This document shows positions 1 through 10,447 of a stretch of DNA of 64,000 nucleotides, in pieces; positions within the stretch are counted from its first letter, which is position 1; every line of letters begins with the position of its first letter. A model generated the notes under the pieces. That model saw only the letters and a list, made by a program, of their open reading frames with translations. It made no database searches and had not been told where the DNA came from. The translations under genes were made by a program, and so were the position numbers. The DNA is from Klebsiella aerogenes (GTDB lineage: Bacteria > Pseudomonadota > Gammaproteobacteria > Enterobacterales > Enterobacteriaceae): contig CP119076.1 in assembly GCA_029027985.1 (NCBI GenBank), forward strand, positions 3,470,422-3,534,421, in the 5' to 3' direction.

Positions 1-560
1 GCGGCGTCGGCTCCGGTCTGTACGGCATGCTGCTGTTCGTGATGCTGGCGGTATTTATCGCCGGGCTGATGATTGGCCGCACCCCGGAATATCTCGGCAA
101 AAAGATCGACGTTCGCGAGATGAAAATGATTGCGCTGGCGATTCTGGTCACCCCAACGCTGGTGCTGCTCGGCACCGCGCTGGCGATGATGACCGGGGCC
201 GGGAGCAACGCCATGCTAAACCCAGGGCCGCACGGCTTTAGCGAAGTGCTGTACGCCGTGACCTCGGCGGCGAACAACAACGGCAGCGCCTTCGGCGGTT
301 TAAGCGCCGGGACGACTTTCTGGAATCTGCTGCTGGCGTTCTGCATGCTGGTTGGCCGCTTCGGGGTCATCATCCCGGTAATGGCGATTGCCGGTTCGCT
401 GGTGAACAAGAAAATTCAGCCCGCCAGCTCCGGTACCCTGGCCACCCACGATGCGCTATTTATCGGCCTGCTTATCGGCACTGTCCTGCTGGTTGGCGCC
501 CTGACCTTTATCCCCGCACTGGCGCTCGGCCCGGTGGCGGAACACTTATCCTTACTTTAA
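1..560 (+). CDS. kdpA: KdpA, K+-transporting ATPase potassium-binding subunit (3' end only)
   Basis: This is the C-terminal part, about 185 residues, of the channel-like subunit of the KdpFABC high-affinity K+ pump of the inner membrane. The reading frame is open from base 3 and ends in TAA at 558-560; the start lies outside the window, where the family is about 557 residues long. Several hydrophobic segments are visible, and a selectivity-filter-like NNNGSAFGG stretch lies near residue 90 of the visible part, as in the fourth pore loop of the family. kdpB follows 20 bases downstream in the usual kdpFABC order. Identity is clear; only the upstream part is missing. Confidence 0.97.
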   Translation, partial: GVGSGLYGMLLFVMLAVFIAGLMIGRTPEYLGKKIDVREMKMIALAILVTPTLVLLGTALAMMTGAGSNAMLNPGPHGFSEVLYAVTSAANNNGSAFGGLSAGTTFWNLLLAFCMLVGRFGVIIPVMAIAGSLVNKKIQPASSGTLATHDALFIGLLIGTVLLVGALTFIPALALGPVAEHLSLL

Positions 561-580
561 GCGATGCGGAGCAACCTGTT

Positions 581-2629
581 ATGAGTCGCAAACAATTAGC
601 CCTGCTGGAGCCGACGCTGGTGCGCCAGGCGCTGCTGGATGCCGTAAAAAAACTCAGTCCTTCGGTGCAGTGGCGTAACCCAGTGATGTTTATCGTCTGG
701 ATCGGCAGCCTGCTGACCACCCTACTGGCGATCGCAATGGCCAGCGGGCATATCGCCGGCCATGCCGGGTTTACCGCCGCCATTAGCCTGTGGCTGTGGT
801 TTACCGTCCTGTTCGCCAACTTCGCCGAAGCGATGGCCGAAGGCCGCAGCAAGGCACAGGCCAACAGCCTGAAAGGGGTGAAGAAAACCGCCTTCGCCCG
901 TAAACTGCGCACGCCGCAGCACGGTGCGCCGATGGATCACGTGCCGGCGGAAGAGTTACGCAAAGGCGATGTCGTGCTGGTGGAAGCCGGCGACATCATT
1001 CCCTGCGACGGTGAAGTGATCGAAGGCGGCGCCTCGGTGGATGAGAGCGCCATTACCGGTGAATCCGCGCCGGTGATCCGCGAGTCCGGCGGCGATTTTG
1101 CTTCGGTGACCGGCGGGACACGGATCCTCTCCGACTGGCTGGTGATCCGCTGTAGCGTCAACCCTGGCGAAACCTTCCTCGACCGCATGATCGCCATGGT
1201 GGAAGGCGCGCAGCGCCGTAAAACACCGAACGAAATCGCGCTGACGATCCTGCTGATCGCCCTGACGCTGGTTTTCCTGTTGGCGACCGCCACCATCTGG
1301 CCTTTCTCCGCCTGGAGCGGTAATACCGTCAGCGTCACCGTGCTGGTCGCGCTGCTGGTCTGTCTGATCCCGACGACTATCGGCGGCCTGCTGTCGGCCA
1401 TCGGCGTCGCCGGGATGAGCCGTATGCTCGGCGCGAATGTGATAGCCACCAGCGGCCGCGCGGTGGAAGCGGCTGGCGACGTTGACGTGCTGTTGCTGGA
1501 TAAAACCGGCACCATCACCCTCGGCAACCGCCAGGCCTCGGCCTTCCTGCCCGCCCGCGGCGTCGAAGAACGCGTACTGGCCGATGCCGCTCAGCTGTCA
1601 TCGCTGGCGGATGAAACGCCGGAGGGCCGTAGCATCGTCGTATTGGCGAAGCAGCGCTTTAATCTGCGCGAACGCGATCTGCAATCACTGCATGCCACAT
1701 TCGTTCCCTTTACCGCGCAAACCCGGATGAGCGGCATCAACATCGACCAGCGCATGATCCGCAAAGGCTCGGTGGACGCCATTCGCCGTCATATCGAAGC
1801 CAACGGCGGCCACTTCCCGGCCGATGTCGATAAACTGGTGGAAGAGGTCGCCCGCCAGGGGGCGACGCCACTGGTGGTCGCGGAAGGCGAGCGGGTGCTG
1901 GGGATTATTTCACTCAAAGATATCGTTAAAGGCGGTATTAAAGAGCGTTTCGCCCAGTTACGTAAAATGGGGATTAAAACGGTCATGATCACCGGCGATA
2001 ACCGCCTGACCGCTGCCGCCATCGCCGCGGAAGCGGGGGTCGATGATTTCCTCGCCGAAGCGACGCCGGAAGCCAAACTGGCGCTCATTCGTCAGTATCA
2101 GTCCGAAGGCCGACTGGTGGCGATGACCGGCGACGGTACCAACGACGCCCCGGCGCTGGCGCAGGCCGACGTCGCGGTCGCCATGAACTCCGGTACCCAG
2201 GCGGCGAAGGAAGCGGGCAACATGGTGGATCTCGACTCCAACCCGACCAAACTGATTGAAGTGGTGCACATCGGTAAACAGATGCTGATGACCCGTGGCT
2301 CATTAACCACCTTCAGTATCGCCAACGATGTGGCGAAGTACTTCGCGATTATTCCGGCCGCTTTCGCCGCCGTTTATCCCCCGTTAGCGATGCTTAACGT
2401 AATGCATCTGCACTCGCCGTCATCGGCAATCATGAGCGCGGTCATTTTTAACGCCCTGATTATCGTCTGCCTGATCCCGCTGGCGCTGAAGGGCGTGAGC
2501 TATCGCCCGCTGTCGGCGTCGGCGATGCTGCGCCGCAACCTGTGGGTGTATGGCCTCGGCGGCCTGATCGTTCCGTTCGTCGGTATTAAAGCCATCGACC
2601 TGTTGCTGACCCTGACCGGTCTGGTGTGA
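581..2629 (+). CDS. kdpB: KdpB, K+-transporting P-type ATPase catalytic subunit
   Basis: ATP-hydrolysing subunit of the KdpFABC potassium pump, a P-type ATPase of the inner membrane. At 682 residues it matches the E. coli length. The phosphorylated aspartate lies in DKTGT at residue 307. The actuator loop TGES ends at Ser162, the residue known in E. coli to be phosphorylated to switch the pump off at high K+. The hinge motif [10 protein letters not shown] is also present, and hydrophobic helices flank the cytoplasmic domains. It sits between kdpA (20-base gap) and kdpC (10-base gap), so one mRNA is expected. Expression should be induced by low K+ or osmotic stress through the KdpDE pair encoded just downstream. 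Confidence 0.98.
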   Translation: MSRKQLALLEPTLVRQALLDAVKKLSPSVQWRNPVMFIVWIGSLLTTLLAIAMASGHIAGHAGFTAAISLWLWFTVLFANFAEAMAEGRSKAQANSLKGVKKTAFARKLRTPQHGAPMDHVPAEELRKGDVVLVEAGDIIPCDGEVIEGGASVDESAITGESAPVIRESGGDFASVTGGTRILSDWLVIRCSVNPGETFLDRMIAMVEGAQRRKTPNEIALTILLIALTLVFLLATATIWPFSAWSGNTVSVTVLVALLVCLIPTTIGGLLSAIGVAGMSRMLGANVIATSGRAVEAAGDVDVLLLDKTGTITLGNRQASAFLPARGVEERVLADAAQLSSLADETPEGRSIVVLAKQRFNLRERDLQSLHATFVPFTAQTRMSGINIDQRMIRKGSVDAIRRHIEANGGHFPADVDKLVEEVARQGATPLVVAEGERVLGIISLKDIVKGGIKERFAQLRKMGIKTVMITGDNRLTAAAIAAEAGVDDFLAEATPEAKLALIRQYQSEGRLVAMTGDGTNDAPALAQADVAVAMNSGTQAAKEAGNMVDLDSNPTKLIEVVHIGKQMLMTRGSLTTFSIANDVAKYFAIIPAAFAAVYPPLAMLNVMHLHSPSSAIMSAVIFNALIIVCLIPLALKGVSYRPLSASAMLRRNLWVYGLGGLIVPFVGIKAIDLLLTLTGLV

Positions 2630-2639
2630 GGAAACTACC

Positions 2640-3215
2640 ATGTCATTGATTCGTCCGGCACTTGTGCTATTTATTTTGCTAACCCTGCTTACCGGCGGTC
2701 TTTACCCGCTGCTCACCACCACGTTAGGCCAGTGGTGGTTTCCACAGCAGGCCAGCGGCTCGCTGATCCGCATTAACGGCGAGGTGCGCGGCTCCAGCCT
2801 GATTGGGCAAAACTTTACCGATGCGGGCTACTTCCACGGTCGCCCTTCCGCCACCGCCGAGGTACCGGACAACCCGCTAGCCTCCGGCGGCAGCAACCTC
2901 GCCGTCAGCAATCCGACGCTGGATAAAGCAATTAGCGAACGGGTACAGGCGCTACGCGCCGCCAACCCGGATGCTAATCCGACAGTACCGGTGGAACTGG
3001 TCACCGCGTCGGCCAGCGGGCTCGATAATAATCTGACCCCTGCCGCCGCGTTATGGCAGGTACCACGCGTCGCCAGGGCTCGCCAGCTTAGCGACGACCA
3101 GGTTAAGCAACTGGTCGAAAAAGCGACGCAGAAACCGTTGCTCAGTTTTCTCGGTCAACCTGTGGTAAATATACTGCAACTGAATATGGCGCTGGATGCC
3201 CTGAAGGATAAATAA
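2640..3215 (+). CDS. kdpC: KdpC, K+-transporting ATPase accessory subunit
   Basis: Periplasm-facing single-span subunit that stabilises KdpFABC and is thought to raise the affinity of the complex. It has 191 residues, one more than in E. coli. One N-terminal membrane segment (about residues 7-27) is followed by a soluble domain with the family block around GSSLIGQNF and FHGRPSAT. The ATG is preceded by GAGGAAACTACC, a good ribosome binding site. The stop codon directly abuts the kdpD start, which implies translational coupling of the pump subunits to the sensor. No anomalies are visible. Confidence 0.97.
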   Translation: MSLIRPALVLFILLTLLTGGLYPLLTTTLGQWWFPQQASGSLIRINGEVRGSSLIGQNFTDAGYFHGRPSATAEVPDNPLASGGSNLAVSNPTLDKAISERVQALRAANPDANPTVPVELVTASASGLDNNLTPAAALWQVPRVARARQLSDDQVKQLVEKATQKPLLSFLGQPVVNILQLNMALDALKDK

Positions 3216-5903
3216 ATGAGTGACGAGCCGCTGCGTCCGGACCCTGACCGCCTGCTGCAACAAACCGCCGCGCCGCATCGCGGCAAGTTGAAGGTGTTTT
3301 TCGGCGCCTGCGCCGGGGTCGGTAAGACCTGGGCGATGTTAGCGGAAGCGCAGCGGCTACGCGCTCAGGGGTTAGATATTCTGATCGGCGTGGCGGAAAC
3401 CCACGGCCGCAAAGAGACCGCCGCGATGCTGGAGGGGCTGGGTACCCTCCCGCAGCGGCGAATTTCCCATCGCGGACGCTATGTCCACGAGTTTGATCTC
3501 GATGCCGCGCTGGCGCGCCGCCCGGCGCTGATTCTGGTCGATGAACTGGCGCACAGCAACGCGCCGGGTTCGCGCCATCCCAAACGCTGGCAGGACGTCG
3601 AGGAGCTACTGGAATCCGGTATCGACGTCTTCACCACCGTCAACGTCCAGCATCTCGAAAGCCTCAATGATGTTGTCAGCGGGATCACCGGCGTGCAGGT
3701 CCGCGAAACCGTCCCCGACCCCTTCTTTGACGCCGCCGACGATGTCGTACTGGTGGACCTCCCGCCGGACGATCTGCGTCAGCGCCTGAACGAGGGCAAG
3801 GTGTATATCGGCGGTCAGGCCGAGCGCGCCATCGAGAATTTCTTCCGCAAAGGTAACCTGATCGCCCTGCGCGAACTGGCGCTGCGCCGTACCGCCGACC
3901 GGGTGGATGAACAGATGCGCGCCTGGCGCGACCGTCAGGGGCAAGAGAAAGTCTGGCATACCCGCGACGCGATTTTGTTATGTATCGGCCACAATACCGG
4001 CAGCGAAAAACTGGTGCGCGCCGCCGCCCGTCTGGCCGCACGATTGGGCAGCGTCTGGCACGCAGTCTACGTCGAAACGCCCTCTCTGCACCGCCTGCCG
4101 GAGAGCAAGCGACGGGCGATCCTCGCCGCCCTAAGACTGGCGCAGGAACTGGGCGCCGAGACCGCGACCCTTTCCGATCCGTCGGAAGAAAAAGCGGTTC
4201 TGCACTACGCCCGCGAACACAACCTCGGCAAAATAGTGATTGGCCGCCAGGGGGAACGCCGCTGGTGGGAGAGAGCGGGTTTTGCCGACCGTCTGGCGCG
4301 CCATGCTCCAGACCTCGATCTGGTCGTCATCGCGTTGGATGAAAAACCAGCTTCCCTTCCCGCTCGCGCCAACGACACGCGTTCAGCGGTCGATAAATGG
4401 CGCCAGCAGTTGAAGGGCTGTCTGCTGGCCGTGGCGCTATGCGCCATTATCACTGTCGTCGCCATGCAGTGGCTGATGGCCTTTGAAGCCACCAACCTGG
4501 TGATGTTGTATCTCCTTGGGGTGGTGATTATTGCCCTGCTGTATGGCCGCTGGCCGTCGGTACTGGCAACCTTTGTCAACGTCATCAGTTTCGATCTCTT
4601 TTTTGTCGCCCCACGCGGCACGCTGGCGGTTTCCGATGTCCAGTACTTGCTGACTTTCGGCGTGATGCTGACCGTCGGTCTGGTTATCGGCAACCTGACC
4701 GCTGGCGTCCGCTATCAGGCGCGGGTCGCGCGCTATCGCGAACGCCGCACCCGCCATCTGTATGAAATGTCAAAAGCGCTGGCCGTCGGCCGCAGCCGCG
4801 AAGATATCGCCGCCACCAGCGAACGTTTTATTACCTCCACTTTCCAGGCTCGCAGCCAGCTGCTGCTGCCTGATGAACACGGGCATCTGCGCCCCCTGAC
4901 CCAGCCGTCCGGCGTTTTCTCGTGGGATGATGCGATTGCCCGCTGGAGCTTTGATAAAGGCCAACCTGCCGGCGCCGGTACCGACACGCTTCCTGGCGTG
5001 CCGTATCAAATTCTGCCGCTGCAAAGCGCCGCCCGCACCTGGGGACTGCTGGTGGTCGAACCGGAGAATCTACGTCAGTTGATGATCCCGGAGCAACAAC
5101 GACTGCTGGAAACCTTCACCCTGTTGGTGGCCAGCGCCCTTGAACGCCTGACCCTCACCGCCAGCGAGGAACAAGCGCGGCTGACCAGCGAACGCGAAAG
5201 CCTGCGTAACTCCCTGCTGGCCGCCCTCTCCCACGATCTACGTACCCCGCTGACGATACTGTTCGGCCAGGCGGAGATCCTCACGCTCGATCTCGCCAGC
5301 GAAGGATCGAAGCATGCGCCGCAGGCGAATGAAATCCGTCAACATGTGCTCAACACCACCCGACTGGTTAACAATCTGCTGGATATGGCGCGCATCCAGT
5401 CTGGCGGTTTTAATCTACATAAAGAATGGTTAACGCTGGAAGAGGTCATCGGTAGCGCTTTGCGAATGCTGGAGCCGGGGCTCGGCGGTCAGCATATCCA
5501 GTTGGCGCTGCCGGATCCGCTGCTGCTGGTACACGTTGACGGCCCGCTGTTTGAACGCGTGCTGATCAACCTGCTGGAGAACGCGCATAAATATGCGGGC
5601 GCGCAGGCGCAGATTGGTATTCACGCCGAGGCCGATGCGCAACAGTTGGTCGTCGAGGTCTGGGATAACGGCCCGGGGATCCCGACAGGTCAGGAACAGG
5701 CTATCTTTGATAAATTCGCCCGCGGTAATAAAGAGTCAGCCATTCCCGGCGTTGGTCTGGGACTGGCGATTTGCCGGGCCATTGTCGAAGTACATGGCGG
5801 AACTATTACCGCAATGAACCGGCCGGAGGGCGGCGCCTGTTTCCGTGTTACACTGCGGCAAGAAGCTCCCCCTGAACTGGAAGAGTTAGTCGAGGAAATG
5901 TGA
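3216..5903 (+). CDS. kdpD: KdpD, K+-responsive sensor histidine kinase
   Basis: Membrane sensor kinase that phosphorylates KdpE when K+ is limiting. Its 895 residues are one more than in E. coli. In order: an N-terminal KdpD domain with a Walker A-like GACAGVGKT near residue 30 and a VDELAHSN Walker B-like block near 108; a USP-like domain at about 250-375; four closely spaced membrane segments at about 400-500; a GAF-like region; then the kinase core. The phospho-accepting histidine is His673 in LSHDLRTPLT, and ATP-binding N, G1 and G2 boxes follow (NLLENAHKY, DNGPGI, GVGLGLAI). The stop codon overlaps the GTG start of kdpE. Confidence 0.98.
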   Translation: MSDEPLRPDPDRLLQQTAAPHRGKLKVFFGACAGVGKTWAMLAEAQRLRAQGLDILIGVAETHGRKETAAMLEGLGTLPQRRISHRGRYVHEFDLDAALARRPALILVDELAHSNAPGSRHPKRWQDVEELLESGIDVFTTVNVQHLESLNDVVSGITGVQVRETVPDPFFDAADDVVLVDLPPDDLRQRLNEGKVYIGGQAERAIENFFRKGNLIALRELALRRTADRVDEQMRAWRDRQGQEKVWHTRDAILLCIGHNTGSEKLVRAAARLAARLGSVWHAVYVETPSLHRLPESKRRAILAALRLAQELGAETATLSDPSEEKAVLHYAREHNLGKIVIGRQGERRWWERAGFADRLARHAPDLDLVVIALDEKPASLPARANDTRSAVDKWRQQLKGCLLAVALCAIITVVAMQWLMAFEATNLVMLYLLGVVIIALLYGRWPSVLATFVNVISFDLFFVAPRGTLAVSDVQYLLTFGVMLTVGLVIGNLTAGVRYQARVARYRERRTRHLYEMSKALAVGRSREDIAATSERFITSTFQARSQLLLPDEHGHLRPLTQPSGVFSWDDAIARWSFDKGQPAGAGTDTLPGVPYQILPLQSAARTWGLLVVEPENLRQLMIPEQQRLLETFTLLVASALERLTLTASEEQARLTSERESLRNSLLAALSHDLRTPLTILFGQAEILTLDLASEGSKHAPQANEIRQHVLNTTRLVNNLLDMARIQSGGFNLHKEWLTLEEVIGSALRMLEPGLGGQHIQLALPDPLLLVHVDGPLFERVLINLLENAHKYAGAQAQIGIHAEADAQQLVVEVWDNGPGIPTGQEQAIFDKFARGNKESAIPGVGLGLAICRAIVEVHGGTITAMNRPEGGACFRVTLRQEAPPELEELVEEM

Positions 5904-6577
5904 TTAACGTTTTGATCATCGAAGACGAACACGCTATCCGCCGCTTTCTGCGCACCGCGCTGGAAGCCGACGGCATGCGCGTTTTTGAAGCCGAAACCCT
6001 GCAGCGCGGGCTGCTCGAAGCCGCCACCCGCAAACCCGACTTAGCGATCCTCGACCTTGGCCTGCCGGACGGTGATGGTAATGATTTTATCCGCGAAGTC
6101 CGCCAGTGGAGCCAAATGCCGATTCTCGTCCTGTCGGCACGCAGCGAAGAACACGACAAAATTGCCGCCCTTGATGCCGGCGCAGACGATTATTTAAGCA
6201 AACCCTTCGGTATCGGCGAGCTACAAGCGCGGCTGCGCGTCGCGCTGCGCCGCCACGGCAGCGCCCAGGCTGATGAGCCGGTCGTCCGTTTTGCCGATAT
6301 TGCCGTTGATATCCCTGCCCGCCGTATCGTGCGCGGCAGTGAAGAAATTCACCTGACGCCGATTGAATTTCGCCTGTTGGCAGCGTTGCTGAATAACCCC
6401 GGCAAAGTACTCACCCAGCGCCAGCTGCTGAATCAGGTGTGGGGGCCTAACGCCGTGGAGCATAGTCACTATCTGCGGATTTATATGGGGCACTTGCGGC
6501 AAAAGCTGGAGGTAGACCCGGCGCGTCCGCAGCATCTGCTGACGGAAACCGGTATTGGTTATCGTTTTATGCCTTGA
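5900..6577 (+). CDS. kdpE: KdpE, response regulator of the kdp operon
   Basis: OmpR-family transcription factor that activates kdpFABC after phosphorylation by KdpD. It has 225 residues, the same as E. coli. The receiver domain has the acidic pair near residues 9-10, the phospho-acceptor Asp52 in ILDLGLPD, and the conserved Lys in the YLSKPF block. The winged-helix DNA-binding domain fills the C-terminal half (LTPIEFRLL to GIGYRFMP). The start is GTG, overlapping the kdpD TGA by three bases, so coupled translation is likely. It is the last gene of the block; in E. coli speF-potE follow, but here a hairpin and the convergent pgm gene follow. Confidence 0.98.
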   Translation: MINVLIIEDEHAIRRFLRTALEADGMRVFEAETLQRGLLEAATRKPDLAILDLGLPDGDGNDFIREVRQWSQMPILVLSARSEEHDKIAALDAGADDYLSKPFGIGELQARLRVALRRHGSAQADEPVVRFADIAVDIPARRIVRGSEEIHLTPIEFRLLAALLNNPGKVLTQRQLLNQVWGPNAVEHSHYLRIYMGHLRQKLEVDPARPQHLLTETGIGYRFMP

Positions 6578-6599
6578 AGGGAATGGAATTAATCAAGAA

Positions 6600-6626
6600 C
6601 CCGGCAGCCTGTTAAGGCCGCCGGGG
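6600..6626. terminator. Bidirectional hairpin between kdpE and pgm
   Basis: CCCGGC (6600-6605) pairs with GCCGGG (6620-6625), and GCC (6607-6609) with GGC (6616-6618), across one mismatch and a six-base loop. It lies in the 58-base gap between two convergent genes. No strong T tract follows on either strand, so terminator function is inferred from position. Confidence 0.5.
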
Positions 6627-6635
6627 TAATCAGGA

Positions 6636-8276
6636 TCACGCGTTTTTCAGCACTTCGCTGACAATCTCTACCGCTTCTTTTTCAATCAGCTTGCGATGTT
6701 CTTCGCCAAGGAAGCTTTCGCAGTAAATTTTGTAGGCGTCTTCGGTGCCGGATGGACGGGCCGCAAACCAACCGTTTTTGGTCATCACTTTCAGGCCACC
6801 GATGGAAGCGCCGTTGCCCGGCGCCGCCGTCAGGCGTGCGGTGATCGGATCGCCCGCCAGCGTGTCAGCGCTGACCATTTCCGGAGAGAGCTTAGACAAC
6901 GCCGCTTTCTGCGCAGAAGTCGCTGAAGCCTGCAGACGATTGTAGCTCGGCGCGCCGAAGCGTTCCGCCAGCTCATTGTAATGCTCCTGCGGGTTCTTAC
7001 CGGTTACCGCGGTAATTTCCGCCGCCAGCAGACACATGATGATGCCGTCTTTATCGGTGGACCACGGCGTGCCGTCGAAACGCAGGAACGAGGCCCCGGC
7101 GCTCTCTTCGCCGCCGAAGCCGAAGCTACCGTCGAACAGACCATCAACGAACCACTTAAAGCCTACCGGCACTTCAACCAGCTTACGGCCCAGATCGTTA
7201 ACGACGCGGTCAATCATCGCCGAGGAGACCAGCGTTTTACCGACAGCAACGTCTTTGCCCCACTGCGGGCGATGCTGGAACAGGTAATTGATCGCCACCG
7301 CCAGGTAGTGGTTCGGGTTCATCAAACCAGCCGGGGTCACGATACCGTGACGGTCGTAGTCCGGATCGTTGGCGAAGGCCAGATCGAACTTATCGCGCAG
7401 CGCCAACAGGCCCGCCATCGCGCACTCTGAGGAACAGTCCATACGGATCGCGCCGTCTTTATCGAGGTGCATAAAGCGGAACGTCTGATCAACGTGATCG
7501 TTCACGATGGTCAGATCCAGTTTGTAATACTCGCCGATGCGTTTCCAGTATTCGATACCGGAACCGCCCAGCGGATCGACGCCCAGCTTAAGACCGGCTT
7601 TCTGGATAGCCGCCATATCGACGATATCCGCAAGCCCTTCGACAAACGGCTGCACCAGATCCTGCTCTTTAACGTGGCCAGAAGCCAACGCGGCGTCAAA
7701 AGAAAGACGTTTCACGCCCTGCAGACCGGCAGCCAGCAGTTCGTTGGCACGGTTTTCGACGACTTTAGTGACGTTAGTATCAGCCGGGCCGCCGTTTGGC
7801 GGATTGTACTTGATACCGCCATCTTCCGGCGGGTTATGTGACGGGGTGATCACAATGCCGTCCGCCAGCGGGCCGCCTTTTTTGTTGTGCACCAGAATCG
7901 CATTGGAAACCGCCGGCGTCGGGGTGAAACCGTTGTTTTCCTGAACGATCACGTCAACGCCATTCGCCGCCAGCACTTCCAGCACGGAAATGAACGCCGG
8001 TTCGGATAATGCGTGGGTGTCCTTACCTACGTAGCATGGGCCAGTAATGCCGTTTTTCGCACGGTCTTCCGCAATCGCCTGCGCAATCGCCAGAATATGC
8101 TGCTCGTTGAAATTGTGGCGCCCTGCGCTACCGCGATGGCCGGAGGTGCCGAACTTAACCGCATGCTCCGCATTACCCGCTTCCGGCTTCAGTACATAGT
8201 ACTGAGCCGTGAGTTGGGCGACGTTAATCAAATCACTCTGTTGTGCCGGCTGACCCGCACGTTTATCGATTGCCAT
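6636..8276 (-). CDS. pgm: Phosphoglucomutase
   Basis: Interconverts glucose-1-phosphate and glucose-6-phosphate in the cytoplasm, linking glycolysis to glycogen and UDP-glucose synthesis. The chosen start gives [10 protein letters not shown] and 546 residues, the E. coli length; an in-frame ATG seven codons upstream (8297) lies before the AAGGATCAGGCA ribosome site and is not used. The phosphoserine loop is TPSHNPP near residue 146. The metal-binding block DPDYDRHG and the C-terminal phosphate-binding [10 protein letters not shown] are present. It lies 32 bases after seqA in the same direction, the known seqA-pgm pairing. Confidence 0.98.
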   Translation of the reverse strand: MAIDKRAGQPAQQSDLINVAQLTAQYYVLKPEAGNAEHAVKFGTSGHRGSAGRHNFNEQHILAIAQAIAEDRAKNGITGPCYVGKDTHALSEPAFISVLEVLAANGVDVIVQENNGFTPTPAVSNAILVHNKKGGPLADGIVITPSHNPPEDGGIKYNPPNGGPADTNVTKVVENRANELLAAGLQGVKRLSFDAALASGHVKEQDLVQPFVEGLADIVDMAAIQKAGLKLGVDPLGGSGIEYWKRIGEYYKLDLTIVNDHVDQTFRFMHLDKDGAIRMDCSSECAMAGLLALRDKFDLAFANDPDYDRHGIVTPAGLMNPNHYLAVAINYLFQHRPQWGKDVAVGKTLVSSAMIDRVVNDLGRKLVEVPVGFKWFVDGLFDGSFGFGGEESAGASFLRFDGTPWSTDKDGIIMCLLAAEITAVTGKNPQEHYNELAERFGAPSYNRLQASATSAQKAALSKLSPEMVSADTLAGDPITARLTAAPGNGASIGGLKVMTKNGWFAARPSGTEDAYKIYCESFLGEEHRKLIEKEAVEIVSEVLKNA

Positions 8277-8308
8277 TGCCTGATCCTTCTGGTGCAAAGT
8301 TTAATTAA

Positions 8309-8869
8309 CTAGATCGTGCCGCAAACCTTTTCAATCAGCTCCGCAGGGAACTGCATTGACTGCATGATGTGTTCGATCATGCTGCATTTACGGCCGGTAT
8401 TAGTATTGGTAATAACCCACCACGGCGTACCCGGAACCTGTTTCGGTTTAGTCTGGTTACCGCTTTTCAGCAGCGTCCGTGAGTCTTCGGCGAAGTATAC
8501 GCGGGTCCGTCCGTGTAGAGATTCAGTGGCTTCTGAAAATGCCTTACTGTCTAACGAGTAAAGCGTAGTCAAAACCAGCATGAAGCGGTTCACCGCGCGC
8601 TTTTGTTCGGCGTATTCATCAGATAACAGCAATTCGCGCATCGCGCGAACTTTATCTTTAACCGGGTTGGCAGGCTTAGCGTCGACGACAGGCACCGCCG
8701 CAGAAGCAGGCGCCGACGCGGCTTTCACCGCTGGCGCGCCAGATGCAGGCTGGGAAACGGCGGAAAACTTCAGCATGCGCCGTAAAATGTCGGATGCGCT
8801 CTCGCCAATATGCAGAGTGTGGCTGGCAATATAGCGGTAGAGCTCATCATCAACTTCGATTGTTTTCAT
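8309..8869 (-). CDS. seqA: SeqA, negative modulator of replication initiation
   Basis: Binds hemimethylated GATC sites behind the replication fork and sequesters oriC and the dnaA promoter. It has 186 residues against 181 in E. coli, starting at MKTIEVDDELY; twelve extra upstream codons that could be read have no support. The N-terminal ribbon-helix-helix and filament-forming domain (about 1-40) is joined by an Ala/Pro-rich linker (about 55-90) to the DNA-binding domain that ends in KVCGTI. The linker is longer and more alanine-rich than in E. coli, as expected for a tolerant region. It is divergent from ybfF and probably cotranscribed with pgm. Confidence 0.97.
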   Translation of the reverse strand: MKTIEVDDELYRYIASHTLHIGESASDILRRMLKFSAVSQPASGAPAVKAASAPASAAVPVVDAKPANPVKDKVRAMRELLLSDEYAEQKRAVNRFMLVLTTLYSLDSKAFSEATESLHGRTRVYFAEDSRTLLKSGNQTKPKQVPGTPWWVITNTNTGRKCSMIEHIMQSMQFPAELIEKVCGTI

Positions 8870-9096
8870 CTTAATCCAGTGCGATTTCTTTGTTTCTGAA
8901 TACAAGTCGTCGGGATTTATATCCGCTGTCTTTCACGCCGCAGCGCAAAGCCATTGGACATAGGACAAATCCCGACCGCGAATAGCGTCAAACCAGGATG
9001 GCGGAAAAACTCAGAATGCTTCCGGGTCTTGCAGCCTAATGGCAGAATGTCCAACATAATACCCTAACCCGACGGAGCGAAAAAAAGAACTTTGCC

Positions 9097-9870
9097 ATGA
9101 AATTAAATAGCCGAGCGCAATCTGCACAAAACCCGCACAATAAATCCCCAATCGTCCTGGTCCACGGCCTGTTTGGCAGCCTGGACAACCTTGGGATCCT
9201 CGCCCGCGACCTGGTCGCCGACTACGATATTTTGCAGGTCGATATGCGCAATCATGGCTTATCACCGCGTTCGCCGGAGATGACCTACCGGGCGATGGCG
9301 CAGGATCTGCTGGATACTCTCGACGCGCATCAGATCGATAAAGCAACCTTTGTTGGCCATTCGATGGGGGGGAAAGCGGTCATGGCGCTGACCGCGCTGG
9401 CGCCGGAGCGTATTACCGGGCTGGTAGCCATCGATATCGCACCGGTGGATTATCACGTCCGCCGCCATGATGAGATCTTTACGGCTATCAATGCCGTCAG
9501 CGAATCAGCGGCCAGCACTCGCCAACAGGCAGCGCAGGTCATGCGCGAGCATCTTAATGAAGAAGGGGTGATCCAATTCCTGCTAAAATCGTTCGTCGGC
9601 GGCGCATGGCGCTTTAACGTTCCGGCCCTGTGGGACCAATACCCGCATATCGTCGGCTGGGAAAACGTTCCGGCCTGGCCGCATCCCGCGCAGTTTATCC
9701 CCGGCGGCAACTCGCCTTATGTGACCGATGAATACCGTGACGCCTTGCTGGCGCAGTTCCCGCAGGCTCGCGCCCACGTCATTGCCGGAGCCGGCCACTG
9801 GGTTCACGCCGAGAAACCCGAGGCGGTTTTACGCGCAATTCGCCGTTATCTGAGCGCAATTGAAGCCTGA
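9097..9870 (+). CDS. ybfF: YbfF, acyl-CoA thioesterase/esterase
   Basis: Alpha/beta-hydrolase that hydrolyses acyl esters and acyl-CoA thioesters in vitro; its physiological substrate is not settled. It has 257 residues. The oxyanion region VHGLFGS is near residue 22, the nucleophile elbow GHSMGG places Ser89, and the catalytic histidine lies in GAGHWVHAEKP near residue 234. It is transcribed away from seqA, with a 227-base divergent region between them. A long inverted repeat follows the stop codon before ybfE. Confidence 0.95.
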   Translation: MKLNSRAQSAQNPHNKSPIVLVHGLFGSLDNLGILARDLVADYDILQVDMRNHGLSPRSPEMTYRAMAQDLLDTLDAHQIDKATFVGHSMGGKAVMALTALAPERITGLVAIDIAPVDYHVRRHDEIFTAINAVSESAASTRQQAAQVMREHLNEEGVIQFLLKSFVGGAWRFNVPALWDQYPHIVGWENVPAWPHPAQFIPGGNSPYVTDEYRDALLAQFPQARAHVIAGAGHWVHAEKPEAVLRAIRRYLSAIEA

Positions 9871-9886
9871 ATGGCTAAAAAATGCC

Positions 9887-9914
9887 CGACCGCGCGGCAT
9901 AATGCCCGCGGTCG
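9887..9914 (+). terminator. Long hairpin after ybfF
   Basis: CGACCGCG (9887-9894) pairs with CGCGGTCG (9907-9914), with an inner GGC/GCC pairing. It starts 16 bases after the ybfF stop. No T run follows, so it may be a transcript-stabilising or Rho-assisted structure and not an intrinsic terminator. Confidence 0.4.
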
Positions 9915-10003
9915 TTGGCGCGACGGTTCGCCTGATGTATTATGGCGCGCTATCTGCGCCGGCTATGGCCCGGCAGCTTGTTTCCCCGAAGTCACTCTGA
10001 ATC

Positions 10004-10297
10004 ATGGCAAAAGAACAAACGGACCGAACGACATTAGATTTGTTCGCAAATGAGCGTCGCCCGGGTAGACCAAAAACCAATCCGCTTTCGCGCGATGAAC
10101 AGCTGCGCATCAACAAGCGCAATCAGCTCAAACGCGACAAAGTTCGCGGCTTGAAGCGCGTTGAATTGAAGCTCAATGCTGATGCGGTCGACGCGCTCAA
10201 TGAACTGGCGGAAGCCCGCGATATGAGCCGTAGCGATCTTATCGAAGAGATGCTGATGCACCAATTGGCCTGCCTGCGTAACCAGGGCGAAGTCTGA
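10004..10297 (+). CDS. ybfE: YbfE, LexA-regulated CopB-family protein
   Basis: Small basic protein of 97 residues, nearly identical in shape to E. coli YbfE, which is listed in the SOS regulon and resembles ribbon-helix-helix proteins of the CopB type. The N-terminal half is very rich in Arg and Lys (about residues 18-52). The C-terminal half (VELKLNADAVDALNELAE and on) looks like a short strand plus two helices, as in ribbon-helix-helix DNA-binding proteins. The function is not established. I could not find a convincing CTG-N10-CAG LexA box in the 133 bases upstream. Confidence 0.9.
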   Translation: MAKEQTDRTTLDLFANERRPGRPKTNPLSRDEQLRINKRNQLKRDKVRGLKRVELKLNADAVDALNELAEARDMSRSDLIEEMLMHQLACLRNQGEV

Positions 10298-10370
10298 AAA
10301 AACGCAAAAAAATCGCTTTCATGTAGCAGAGTGTGCACCAGGACGTTATTGCTGTTTCCGCGCCCTTCCC

Positions 10371-10384
10371 TGTTCTGCTATGAT
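10371..10384 (+). promoter_or_regulatory. Probable fldA promoter (extended -10)
   Basis: TGCTATGAT at 10376-10384 is an extended -10 element (TATGAT at 10379-10384), 64 bases before the fldA ATG. The -35 region is poor, which is normal for extended -10 promoters. Position and sequence are the only support. Confidence 0.4.
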
Positions 10385-10447
10385 TGCCGTTATCTGTAGG
10401 CATAACGCCACTACCACATCATTAAGTTTCAAGAGGTTATTTTACTC

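Noticed and set aside
9871-10003. LexA box for ybfE
   Set aside because: ybfE is an SOS gene in E. coli, but no CTG-N10-CAG pattern with acceptable matches is present in this interval.
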